From assembly GCA_934351445.1 (NCBI GenBank), contig CAKRIZ010000029.1:1-28294 (forward strand): 28,294 bases of DNA, written 5' to 3'. Positions 1 to 7,729 of this stretch are shown here, piece after piece. The number at the start of each line of letters is the position of its first letter. Position 1 is the first letter of the stretch. The stretch is from an uncultured Eubacterium sp. GTDB taxonomy: Bacteria > Bacillota > Clostridia > Lachnospirales > Lachnospiraceae. The notes beneath the pieces were generated by a model. The model was not told where the DNA came from and did no database searches. It saw only the letters and a program-made list of their open reading frames with translations. Both the position numbers and the translations under genes were made by a program.

Positions 1-2
1 TG

Positions 3-59
3 CTATTTCTTTTTATTATTATGATCGTCTATGTAAGACAGAGCCGCAAAAATTACTAG
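3..59 (+). CDS. C-terminal tail of an unknown membrane protein (partial)
   Basis: An open frame enters the window from the left and stops at TAG 57-59. Its 18 visible residues are a hydrophobic stretch (LFLFIIMIVYV) followed by a basic, polar tail (RQSRKNY). That is the usual look of a last transmembrane helix with a cytoplasmic end. No family can be named from so little sequence. It could also be a chance open frame, but the promoter for pyrE lies downstream of its stop, which fits a gene ending here. Confidence 0.35.
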   Translation, partial: LFLFIIMIVYVRQSRKNY

Positions 60-126
60 CACTAAAGTTAAAACTTCCAGCGTTTACGGATCACATCACT
101 TTTCAGTTGTGCAGGTCATTTGTTGG

Positions 127-155
127 TTGAAAAAACAAGCATGAAATGATATACT
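127..155 (+). promoter_or_regulatory. SigA-type promoter of pyrE, overlapped by a dyad
   Basis: The -35 box TTGAAA (127-132) and -10 box TATACT (150-155) each match consensus at 5 of 6 bases, with a 17-base spacer and a TGa extension of the -10. The inverted repeat GATATAC (148-154) / GTATATC (162-168), with a 7-base spacer, covers the -10 box and the expected start site near 162. This is a plausible repressor site. The leader to pyrE would be about 170 bases. I see no clear PyrR-binding loop or terminator in it. Confidence 0.65.
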
Positions 156-333
156 AGCTAGGTATATCTGTGCTTGACTTTTTGGTTTGCTAAACAAATC
201 AGAAAGGATTGGAGCAGTTCGAGAATGCGAGACAGGTAGGGTAAAAGCAAATTGGTATAGTAGTGGTACAGTAGCACGAAAATAAATCAAATAAATACCT
301 GAAAATAGCTTAAAATAAGGAGGAAATGACAAT

Positions 334-1020
334 ATGGAAGCATATAAGAGTGAATTTATCAATTTTATGGTAGAAAGCCAGGTACTGAAGTTTGGTGATT
401 TTACGTTGAAAAGTGGACGGAAATCGCCATTTTTTATGAATGCGGGTGCCTATGTGACCGGCACGCAGCTCAAAAAGCTCGGTGAGTATTATGCAAAAGC
501 AATCCACGCGAACTATGGGGACGATTTCGATGTGCTGTTTGGACCTGCATATAAGGGAATCCCACTGGCAGTCGTGACCGCGATCGCGTACAGCGAATTA
601 TACGGAAAAGAGATCCGTTACTGTTCGGATCGTAAAGAGGCCAAGGATCATGGCGCTGATAAGGGCGGATTCCTCGGCAGCAGCTTACAGGATGGTGACC
701 GCGTGGTCATGATCGAGGATGTCACGACATCAGGAAAATCCATGGAGGAAACCGTACCCAAGGTGCGCGGCGCTGCAAATGTAGAGATCGTAGGACTCAT
801 GGTGAGCCTGAACCGTATGGAAGTCGGACAGGGAGGAAAAGTCAGCGCACTTGATGAGATCAGGGAAAAATACGGCTTTGAGGGCAAGGCGATTGTAACG
901 ATGGCAGAGGTCGTAGAGGCGCTTTACAACCAGCCGGTAGATGGTAAGGTATTGATCGATGATGAATTGAAGCATCGGATTGATGCATATTATGAGCAGT
1001 ATGGTGTAAAGGAAGTATAG
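334..1020 (+). CDS. pyrE: Orotate phosphoribosyltransferase
   Basis: Joins orotate to PRPP to give OMP and pyrophosphate, the fifth step of pyrimidine synthesis, in the cytoplasm. The protein has 228 residues, within the usual size for clostridial PyrE. The diagnostic PRPP-binding motif is seen as VVMIEDVTTSGKS, about residues 124-136, and the substrate-loop region RKEAKDHGADKG lies near 100-111. AAGGAGG (317-323) sits 10 bases before the ATG; another ATG at 326 is too close to that site to be used. The other pyr genes are not adjacent here. Two small membrane-protein genes follow within a few bases and are probably co-transcribed. Confidence 0.95.
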   Translation: MEAYKSEFINFMVESQVLKFGDFTLKSGRKSPFFMNAGAYVTGTQLKKLGEYYAKAIHANYGDDFDVLFGPAYKGIPLAVVTAIAYSELYGKEIRYCSDRKEAKDHGADKGGFLGSSLQDGDRVVMIEDVTTSGKSMEETVPKVRGAANVEIVGLMVSLNRMEVGQGGKVSALDEIREKYGFEGKAIVTMAEVVEALYNQPVDGKVLIDDELKHRIDAYYEQYGVKEV

Positions 1021-1026
1021 GTCTCG

Positions 1027-1512
1027 ATGAAAAACCGTGATACGGATAGAAAGTACAGAATCTGCTGGCTGCTGTTTGTGGTTTATCTGGCGGCACTGGC
1101 GTATTTTCTGTTTTTTGCGGAGGCAACCGGTCGGACGAGTGCAGAGCGCATCTATCAGTATAATCTGATTCCGTTTCACGAGATCCGGCGGTTTATTGTT
1201 TATCGCAGGCAGCTAGGATGTATGGCTGTGGCACTCAATCTGGCGGGCAATGTACTCGCATTTGTGCCGTTTGGGACGTTTCTGCCTCTGCTTGTCAGAC
1301 ATACGAGGTCTTTTTGGAAAACGATGCTTCTGGGTGCAGAGTTTTCACTGCTCATAGAGATTTTGCAGCTATTTAGCAAAGTGGGCAGTTTTGATGTGGA
1401 TGATATATTGCTCAACACCTGTGGCGTGTGCCTGGGGTATGTGATCTTTTGGATTGTACGGAAACTCTACTGGCGTTATCGCAGATGGTGGTCATCGCGC
1501 ATCGGGGAATGA
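1027..1512 (+). CDS. VanZ-family membrane protein
   Basis: A 161-residue integral membrane protein with about four hydrophobic helices. The VanZ-family pattern is visible: the YNLIPFHEI motif after helix 1, then NLAGNVLAFVPFGTFLP, then an acidic loop E-I-L-Q...FDVDDILLNTCG before the last helix, and a basic C-terminus. The family is named after the teicoplanin-resistance accessory protein VanZ. Most chromosomal relatives have no proven function, and a resistance role should not be assumed. It begins 6 bases after pyrE and has no strong ribosome binding site of its own; GGAAG at the pyrE end may serve, or it may depend on coupling. Confidence 0.8.
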   Translation: MKNRDTDRKYRICWLLFVVYLAALAYFLFFAEATGRTSAERIYQYNLIPFHEIRRFIVYRRQLGCMAVALNLAGNVLAFVPFGTFLPLLVRHTRSFWKTMLLGAEFSLLIEILQLFSKVGSFDVDDILLNTCGVCLGYVIFWIVRKLYWRYRRWWSSRIGE

Positions 1513-1533
1513 TAAGATACTAGGGTATACGGA

Positions 1534-1869
1534 ATGAAAAAACAACGAAGATATAATGTGAAGTTTACGAATAAAGGCTATTCCAGACGTGGGATACTAT
1601 CGCTGGCAGGGTCGGTGATATCCCTGATCTGGCTGATCTATGCGATCTGCCAGACCAGCCGGCTGGGTGACCGGGCGGGTAATCTGATCGGCGGAGTCGG
1701 AACACTGATGCTCGTATTGCAGGTGGCTGCATGCGTGGTGGCAATCCGTGCCAACCGGGAAGAAGATGTGTTTCGCGGCATTCCGAAGGTGGCGCTTGTG
1801 GTGGCGGTTTTGATGATGCTCTTATGGGCTGCTATCTATGGTCTGGGAATTTCAGCGGTAATTGGTTAG
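1534..1869 (+). CDS. Small membrane protein, DUF6142-like
   Basis: A 111-residue protein with a basic, tyrosine-rich N-terminus (KKQRRYNVKFTNKGYSRRG) and three hydrophobic segments at about 23-41, 51-71 and 86-110. It resembles the DUF6142 family of small Firmicutes membrane proteins, which has no assigned function. I recall the family from the N-terminal pattern and could not search it. It follows the VanZ-family gene by 21 bases and is probably on the pyrE transcript. Confidence 0.6.
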   Translation: MKKQRRYNVKFTNKGYSRRGILSLAGSVISLIWLIYAICQTSRLGDRAGNLIGGVGTLMLVLQVAACVVAIRANREEDVFRGIPKVALVVAVLMMLLWAAIYGLGISAVIG

Positions 1870-1955
1870 TCAGTTTGTGTGCTGACCGGTGATTGGCACA
1901 TATCAAATTAGGAAAGGATGGCTGGCAGTATGGTCCGTCGGCCACAGGATGAGAG

Positions 1956-4028
1956 ATGGGTTATAAAGAGGCGTATGCAGCAGCAAATGAGGAAGTGCAG
2001 GAACGCTATGATCTGGTGATAGAGCGGATCCGCGAATTGCGTGAGGAACATCAGGTGCCGGAAACCTACTGGCATTATTTCCGCAGACTGGCAGATCTGT
2101 TTGTATTAGTAGATGAAGCGCTAAAGAAAGAAGAGACGGGCGCATTGGATCACCGGGATATTTTCGAATGTGAGGAGATGAGCTGGCAGTTTTATTATGA
2201 ATTGCAGGAGGGCAATTACGACCGGAGCTATGCGAACCCAAAGGTGGCACAGGAACTGCTCGGTGAAGAATTCGGCCAGCTGCTCTGTTTTTTATATACG
2301 GAGCTGCGTGCAGCGGTGCCCTATGCCTATGAGGGCAGAAAGCGCGACATCACGATACTGTGCGAGCTGTTTGTACAGGTGTATAACTGTTTTGAGAGTG
2401 AGGAAGGGGCAGATAAGAAGGAGATCGGGCAGATCATCTACTGGTTCTTCCATGATTACAGCGAGGTCTTTGTCACGCAGAGTGTGCGTGAGATGCTTGA
2501 TCCATCATTGGATTTCTTTACCAAAATTGTCATGGAATCAGATCTGACGGATCTGTCCTATCTGTACCGCTACGGCGAGTATATCAGCAGCAGCGAGCTG
2601 CAGGTAGCTGAATATCTGAATTCGCTGCCGGAGGAACAGATCCAGGCAATGGCAGATACCTATACAGAAGGATACCGGATTGGGTTTGAAGTGACCGGGA
2701 AAGATCTGGGGAAAAAGAAAACCGTCGATGTGCGTTATCCGATTGGATTTGAGCGTATGGTACGTGCGGCGATCAAAAATTTTGAGAAGATGGGACTGCA
2801 GCCGGTGATCTATCGTGACAGCATCAACTCCATGGGCAACCGTGGAAATGGCAGAAAGGGATGCTATGCAAAGTCTGTCAATCGCCAGTTTGATTATGAC
2901 CATAAATCAGACCGTGCGTTTTATCTGGATAAGGCATTTGTGGAGCGCAGGCTCGAGGTGCTGCGGACTGCATATGAGAAATACAAGGATCTGGCCGCAG
3001 TCTATGCCGGACCTGCGGTGATCGAGACATTTGGCGAGACACCTTTCCAGCCGGTAAACAAGCCGGAGGCGATCAATTATACAGAAAAACAGCAGGAATT
3101 GAATGTCTATCAGGCAAATGAGAGTGCACAGATCATGAACCGCTACATCCGAGGTGAGGAGCGCAGTTTTACGATCATTGCCTACCCGATTCCAGCCATT
3201 GGCAGGGATTTTAAGGAGATTTTTGCGCGGACAGTAGAGATCAATACACTTGATTATATGCGCTACCGGACGATGCAGCAGAAGATGATCGATGTGCTCG
3301 ACCATGCGGATCATGTATGCGTGAAGGGCAAAGGCAGAAACCATACGGATCTGACGATAAAGATTCATCCGCTCACGGATCCGGAGCATCAGACGGCATT
3401 TGAAAACTGTGTGGCAGATGTCAACATTCCGGTCGGCGAGGTATTTACATCACCGGTACTGACCGGTACCAATGGTACACTGCATGTGACAAAAGTGTTT
3501 TTAAATGAGTTTGGATATGAGCATCTGACACTCACATTTACCGATGGCAGGATCACAGATTACAGCTGCAGTAATTATGCAAGTGCAGAAGAAAACAAAA
3601 AACTGATCCATGAGAACCTGCTCAAGCATCATGAGACACTTCCGATGGGCGAGTTTGCGATCGGAACGAATACGACCGCTTACCGCATGGCGCGTGACTT
3701 TGACATCGCAGACAAGCTGCCGATCCTGATCGCAGAGAAGACCGGACCGCATTTTGCAGTCGGTGACACCTGTTATTCACATGCAGAAGACACAGCCGTA
3801 TATAATCCGGATGGCAAGGAAATCATTGCACGTGACAACGAGGTGTCCCTGCTTCGAAAGGAAGATCCGTCAAAGGCATATCTGAATTGTCATACCGATA
3901 TCACGATCCCGTATGACGAACTCGATTCGATCGTTGCGGTCGGCGCGGATGGAACGGAGTATCCGATTATTCTGGACGGCAGATTCGTCGTGCCGGGCAC
4001 GGAGGAACTGAATATTCCGTTGGAGTAG
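1956..4028 (+). CDS. M29-type (thermophilic-like) metallo-aminopeptidase with long N-terminal extension
   Basis: Predicted cytoplasmic aminopeptidase releasing N-terminal residues from peptides. The last ~330 of 690 residues carry the M29 pattern: VGEVFTSP with metal-ligand candidate E495, GEFAIGTN with E566, GPHFAVGDTCYSH with H599 and Y607, and HTDI with H646 and D648. These match by order and context the two-metal site of aminopeptidase T. Classical M29 enzymes have about 400 residues. Here an extra ~300-residue, acidic, mostly helical N-terminal part precedes the catalytic region and resembles no domain I can name. The start is the ATG after a purine-rich stretch (GGATGAG). No signal peptide is seen. 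It is followed by its own gap and a new promoter for purE. Confidence 0.85.
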   Translation: MGYKEAYAAANEEVQERYDLVIERIRELREEHQVPETYWHYFRRLADLFVLVDEALKKEETGALDHRDIFECEEMSWQFYYELQEGNYDRSYANPKVAQELLGEEFGQLLCFLYTELRAAVPYAYEGRKRDITILCELFVQVYNCFESEEGADKKEIGQIIYWFFHDYSEVFVTQSVREMLDPSLDFFTKIVMESDLTDLSYLYRYGEYISSSELQVAEYLNSLPEEQIQAMADTYTEGYRIGFEVTGKDLGKKKTVDVRYPIGFERMVRAAIKNFEKMGLQPVIYRDSINSMGNRGNGRKGCYAKSVNRQFDYDHKSDRAFYLDKAFVERRLEVLRTAYEKYKDLAAVYAGPAVIETFGETPFQPVNKPEAINYTEKQQELNVYQANESAQIMNRYIRGEERSFTIIAYPIPAIGRDFKEIFARTVEINTLDYMRYRTMQQKMIDVLDHADHVCVKGKGRNHTDLTIKIHPLTDPEHQTAFENCVADVNIPVGEVFTSPVLTGTNGTLHVTKVFLNEFGYEHLTLTFTDGRITDYSCSNYASAEENKKLIHENLLKHHETLPMGEFAIGTNTTAYRMARDFDIADKLPILIAEKTGPHFAVGDTCYSHAEDTAVYNPDGKEIIARDNEVSLLRKEDPSKAYLNCHTDITIPYDELDSIVAVGADGTEYPIILDGRFVVPGTEELNIPLE

Positions 4029-4057
4029 TGATATTGCATATAAAAAGTAAAAATTAC

Positions 4058-4086
4058 TTTCACTTAAAATAAGTGTATGCTAGAAT
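4058..4086 (+). promoter_or_regulatory. Putative promoter of the purE cluster
   Basis: A TGc-extended -10 box TAGAAT (4081-4086) is preceded at 17 bases by a weak -35 (TTTCAC, 4058-4063). An inverted repeat CACTT / AAGTG (4061-4065 and 4071-4075) lies between the boxes and could bind a regulator. The whole gap before purE is 105 bases, too short for a purine riboswitch plus terminator, and none is seen. Confidence 0.45.
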
Positions 4087-4133
4087 AATAGAAATTGCGA
4101 AAATATATATTAGAACGACAAAGGAGAACAATC

Positions 4134-4634
4134 ATGGCAAAAGTAGGTATCGTCATGGGCAGCGATTCGGACATGCCCATTATGGCAAAGGCAGCAGACA
4201 TTCTCGACCAGCTCGGGATCGACTATGAGATGAACATTATCTCTGCACACCGCGAGCCGGAGGAGTTTTTTGCATATGCAAAGACAGCAGAAGAACGCGG
4301 ATACAAAGTGATCATCGCAGGTGCGGGCATGGCAGCCCATCTGCCCGGCATGTGTGCAGCGATTTTCCCGATGCCGGTCATCGGTATTCCGATGCATACG
4401 ACATCTTTAGGTGGCAGAGATTCCCTGTATTCGATCGTGCAGATGCCGACCGGAATCCCCGTGGCGACTGTAGCGATCAACGGCGGAGCCAATGCGGGAC
4501 TGCTGGCAGCGAAGATCTTAGCGACCGGTGATGCAGAGCTTTTGGACAGATTGAAGGCCTATTCAAAGGGATTGAAGGAGCAGGTCATCGCAAAGGATGC
4601 GAAGCTTCAGGAAGTCGGATATAAAAACTATTAA
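4134..4634 (+). CDS. purE: N5-carboxyaminoimidazole ribonucleotide mutase (PurE)
   Basis: Makes CAIR in de novo purine synthesis. The 166-residue protein shows the nucleotide-binding motif GSDSD near the N-terminus, the SAHREPEE catalytic-loop motif, the AGAGMAAHLPG segment and SIVQMPTGIPVATVAI. I chose the ATG at 4134 because AAGGAG (4121-4126) lies 7 bases upstream and the protein then begins MAKVGIVMGSDSD as in the family; the same frame is open from a TTG at 4095, but that has no ribosome binding site. No purK is nearby, so whether this enzyme works as a mutase with PurK or directly as a carboxylase cannot be decided here. Confidence 0.93.
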   Translation: MAKVGIVMGSDSDMPIMAKAADILDQLGIDYEMNIISAHREPEEFFAYAKTAEERGYKVIIAGAGMAAHLPGMCAAIFPMPVIGIPMHTTSLGGRDSLYSIVQMPTGIPVATVAINGGANAGLLAAKILATGDAELLDRLKAYSKGLKEQVIAKDAKLQEVGYKNY

Positions 4635-4668
4635 TAACTATATAGAGGAAGATCAGGAGGATAAACAC

Positions 4669-5694
4669 ATGGATTACAAGCATTCGGGAGTTGATATCGA
4701 GGCAGGATACAAGTCTGTGGAGCTGATGAAGGAATATGTAAAGGGAACGATGCGTCCGGAAGTTCTGGGTGGACTCGGCGGTTTTTCCGGTGCATTTTCA
4801 CTGGACAAGATCAAGGAGATGGAGGAGCCGGTGCTCCTGTCAGGTACAGATGGCTGTGGAACAAAGGTGAAGCTGTCATTTTTGCTCGACAAGCATGATA
4901 CGATCGGTATTGATGCCGTTGCAATGTGCGTCAATGATGTGGCATGTGCGGGTGGGGAACCGTTATTTTTCCTGGATTATATTGCATGTGGTAAAAATTA
5001 TCCTGAGAAGATCGCAACGATCGTCAGTGGTGTGGCTGAGGGCTGCAAGCAGTCCGGCTGTGCACTGATCGGTGGCGAGACTGCCGAACATCCGGGGCTG
5101 ATGCCGGAGGATGAATATGACCTGGCTGGATTTGCAGTCGGCGTAGTCGATAAAAAGGATATTATCACCGGAGAGACATTAAAGGATGGGGATGTGCTGA
5201 TTGGTATGGCATCCACCGGCGTCCATTCAAATGGTTTTTCTCTCGTGCGCAAGATTTTTAAGATGGATAAGGAGACACTCAATACTTACCATGAGGAGCT
5301 TGGCACGACACTCGGCGAAGCACTGATTGCACCGACGAGAATCTATGTAAAGGCATTAAAGAACGTAAAGGAAGCCGGTGTACGCGTGAAGGCATGCAGC
5401 CATATCACCGGAGGCGGCTTCTATGAGAATATTCCCCGTATGCTGCCCGAAGGAAAGCATGCCGTGATTGAGAAGAACAGTTACCCGATTCCGCCGATCT
5501 TTACGATGATGGCCCGTGAGGGAAATGTCGAGGAACAGATGATGTACAATACATACAATATGGGGCTCGGCATGATCGTAGCGGTTGATCCGGCAGATGT
5601 GGACAAGGCAATGGAAGCAATGAAGGCAGCCGGAGATACACCGTATGTAGTCGGAAAGATCACAGACGGAGAAAAGGGAGTGACCTTATGTTAA
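4669..5694 (+). CDS. purM: Phosphoribosylformylglycinamidine cyclo-ligase (AIR synthetase)
   Basis: ATP-dependent ring closure of FGAM to AIR, the step before PurE. The 341-residue length is typical. Visible motifs are GGFSGAFSL, the catalytic GTDGCGTKVKL, DAVAMCVNDVACAGGEPLFFLDY, GGETAEHPGLMPEDEYDLAG and, near residue 250, HITGGGFYENIPR. AGGAGG (4655-4660) is 8 bases before the chosen ATG; the frame is open further upstream into purE, but homology and the ribosome site decide the start. It sits 34 bases after purE and overlaps purN by 7 bases, so the cluster is one transcript. Confidence 0.95.
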   Translation: MDYKHSGVDIEAGYKSVELMKEYVKGTMRPEVLGGLGGFSGAFSLDKIKEMEEPVLLSGTDGCGTKVKLSFLLDKHDTIGIDAVAMCVNDVACAGGEPLFFLDYIACGKNYPEKIATIVSGVAEGCKQSGCALIGGETAEHPGLMPEDEYDLAGFAVGVVDKKDIITGETLKDGDVLIGMASTGVHSNGFSLVRKIFKMDKETLNTYHEELGTTLGEALIAPTRIYVKALKNVKEAGVRVKACSHITGGGFYENIPRMLPEGKHAVIEKNSYPIPPIFTMMAREGNVEEQMMYNTYNMGLGMIVAVDPADVDKAMEAMKAAGDTPYVVGKITDGEKGVTLC

Positions 5695-6314
5695 AAATAG
5701 CGGTACTCGTATCCGGCGGAGGCACGAATCTGCAGGCGATCATCGATGCGATCGATGCAGGTACGATCACAAATACCGCCATTGATGTGGTGATCAGCAA
5801 CAATGCAAATGCATATGCATTGGAGCGTGCGAAAAAACATGGGATCGAAGCAATGTGCCTGTCTCCGAAATCCTATGAGACGAGAGAGCAGTTTAACGAC
5901 GCGCTGACACAGACGATCGTGGACCGAAAGATCGATCTGGTCGTGCTGGCGGGTTATCTCGTGATTATTCCGCCACAGCTGATCGCAGCATACAAAAACC
6001 GTATCATCAATATTCATCCGTCACTCATTCCGTCGTTCTGCGGAACCGGATTTTATGGGTTGAAGGTACATGAGGAGGCGTTAAAGCGCGGTGTCAAGGT
6101 GACAGGTGCGACCTGCCATTTTGTAGATGAGGGAACGGATACCGGTCCGATTATCCTGCAGAAAGCGGTTGAGGTCCAGCCGGATGATACGCCTAAGACG
6201 CTGCAGCAGCGTGTCATGGAGCAGGCAGAGTGGATCATTATGCCGCGTGCGATTGATCTGATCGCTAATGGCAACATACAGGTTGAGGACGGAATTGTAA
6301 AAATAGCACAGTAA
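5688..6314 (+). CDS. purN: Phosphoribosylglycinamide formyltransferase
   Basis: Transfers the formyl group of 10-formyl-tetrahydrofolate to GAR, giving FGAR. The 208-residue protein begins with the nucleotide-binding LVSGGGTNLQA loop. The catalytic trio known from E. coli PurN is present as N108 and H110 (in NIHPSLIPSF) and D151 (in EGTDTGP). Its ATG lies inside the purM stop region (ATGTTAA), a 7-base overlap indicating translational coupling. The folate product links it to the thyA-folA pair further along. Confidence 0.95.
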   Translation: MLKIAVLVSGGGTNLQAIIDAIDAGTITNTAIDVVISNNANAYALERAKKHGIEAMCLSPKSYETREQFNDALTQTIVDRKIDLVVLAGYLVIIPPQLIAAYKNRIINIHPSLIPSFCGTGFYGLKVHEEALKRGVKVTGATCHFVDEGTDTGPIILQKAVEVQPDDTPKTLQQRVMEQAEWIIMPRAIDLIANGNIQVEDGIVKIAQ

Positions 6315-6341
6315 AGACAGACATATGAGGAGGATACTCAG

Positions 6342-7616
6342 ATGAAGGTATTGATAGTAGGCAGTGGTGGACGTGAGCATGCGATTGCGATGGCAGTGGC
6401 AAAAAGCCCCCGTGTAGACAAGATCTATTGTGCACCCGGCAATGCAGGTATCGCTGCACAGGCAGAGTGCGTGCCGATCGGTGCAATGGAATTTGACAAG
6501 CTGATCGCATTCGCCAAGGAGAAAGCGATTGATTTTACAATTATCGGAATGGATGATCCGCTGGTCGGCGGTATCGTAGATGCGTTTGAGGCAGAGGGAC
6601 TGAAAGTATTCGGCCCGAGAAAAAATGCTGCGATTCTCGAAGGCTCAAAGGCTTTTTCCAAGGATCTGATGAAAAAATATAACATTCCGACTGCCGGCTA
6701 TGAGACCTTTGACGATCCGAAGAAGGCAATCGAATACTTAGAGAATGCGAAGATGCCGATCGTACTCAAGGCAGACGGATTGGCGCTCGGCAAGGGTGTA
6801 CTCATCTGCAATACTCTGGAGGAGGCCAAAGCAGGTGTCAAGGCGATCATGGAGGACAAGAAGTTCGGTGCTGCGGGCAACCATATGGTTGTTGAGGAAT
6901 TCATGACCGGACGCGAGGTATCTGTGCTCTCGTTTGTAGATGGAAAGACGATCCAGATCATGTCATCTGCACAGGACCATAAGCGCGCAGGCGATGGTGA
7001 TACCGGACTGAATACCGGTGGTATGGGCAACTTCAGCCCGAGCCCGTTCTATACCGATGAGGTAGATGCATTCTGCAAAAAATATATCTATCAGGCAACG
7101 GTGGATGCGATGGCAGCCGAGGGCAGACCGTTTACCGGTGTGATCTTCTTTGGACTGATGCTGACACCGGAAGGACCGAAGGTGCTCGAGTACAATGCGA
7201 GATTCGGTGATCCGGAGGCACAGGTTGTTCTGCCGAGAATGAAAAATGATATCATCGACGTCATGGAGGCATGTGTCGATGGTCGTCTGGATCAGATTGA
7301 CCTGCAGTTTGAGGATAATGCATGTGTCTGTGTTGTGTTGGCATCCGACGGTTATCCCGTGTCTTATAAAAAGGGCTTCCCGATCCATGGACTCGAGAAA
7401 TTTGAGGGGAAAGACGATTACTTCTGTTATCATGCCGGAACAGCATTTAATGACAAGGGTGAGATCGTGACCAATGGTGGCCGCGTGCTCGGCATCACGG
7501 CGACAGGACCGGATTTAAAGACTGCCCGCGCGAAAGCATATGAGGCCACCGAATGGGTGACCTTCGAGAATAAATATATGCGTCACGACATCGGCAAGGC
7601 GATCGACGAAGCATAA
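6342..7616 (+). CDS. purD: Phosphoribosylamine-glycine ligase (GAR synthetase)
   Basis: Joins glycine to phosphoribosylamine with ATP, the step before PurN. The 424-residue length is usual. It starts with the VLIVGSGGREHAIA motif, and its ATP-grasp domain shows VLKADGLALGKGV, the signature DHKRAGDGDTGLNTGGMG and EYNARFGDPEAQ. GAGGA at 6328-6332 precedes the ATG. It ends the purE-M-N-D cluster; purH, purC, purF, purL and purK are not in the window, so the pathway must be completed by genes elsewhere. Confidence 0.95.
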   Translation: MKVLIVGSGGREHAIAMAVAKSPRVDKIYCAPGNAGIAAQAECVPIGAMEFDKLIAFAKEKAIDFTIIGMDDPLVGGIVDAFEAEGLKVFGPRKNAAILEGSKAFSKDLMKKYNIPTAGYETFDDPKKAIEYLENAKMPIVLKADGLALGKGVLICNTLEEAKAGVKAIMEDKKFGAAGNHMVVEEFMTGREVSVLSFVDGKTIQIMSSAQDHKRAGDGDTGLNTGGMGNFSPSPFYTDEVDAFCKKYIYQATVDAMAAEGRPFTGVIFFGLMLTPEGPKVLEYNARFGDPEAQVVLPRMKNDIIDVMEACVDGRLDQIDLQFEDNACVCVVLASDGYPVSYKKGFPIHGLEKFEGKDDYFCYHAGTAFNDKGEIVTNGGRVLGITATGPDLKTARAKAYEATEWVTFENKYMRHDIGKAIDEA

Positions 7617-7635
7617 TATGATAGAGGCTGTGCAA

Positions 7636-7669
7636 AATAACCGCTGAGTAGGAATGCCCGGCGGTTATT
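7636..7669 (+). terminator. Hairpin after purD, possible terminator
   Basis: AATAACCGC (7636-7644) pairs with GCGGTTATT (7661-7669) around a 16-base loop. It lies 20 bases after the purD stop. The following bases (gaattt) contain only a short T run, so termination may be weak or partial. Confidence 0.45.
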
Positions 7670-7676
7670 GAATTTA

Positions 7677-7705
7677 CGTAACTGTGAGGGTACTGAACAG
7701 TTACG
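7677..7705 (+). promoter_or_regulatory. Second hairpin in the thyA leader
   Basis: CGTAACTGT (7677-7685) and ACAGTTACG (7697-7705) form a perfect 9-bp stem with an 11-base loop (GAGGGTACTGA), 25 bases before the thyA ATG. There is no T run after it, so it is not a simple terminator. It could be an operator dyad or an RNA structure near the ribosome site. Confidence 0.35.
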
Positions 7706-7729
7706 AATTTACAAAAATAAGGGGAAAAC

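Noticed and set aside
162..333. PyrR attenuator in the pyrE leader
   Set aside because: No PyrR-binding loop and no terminator hairpin with a T run could be found in this stretch.
730..1179. Minus-strand frame of 149 codons across the end of pyrE and the VanZ gene
   Set aside because: It overlaps two convincing + strand genes and shows no recognisable protein features.
1027..1512. Reading the VanZ-family gene as glycopeptide resistance
   Set aside because: No vanHAX or vanRS-like genes are near, and most chromosomal VanZ-family proteins have no link to resistance.
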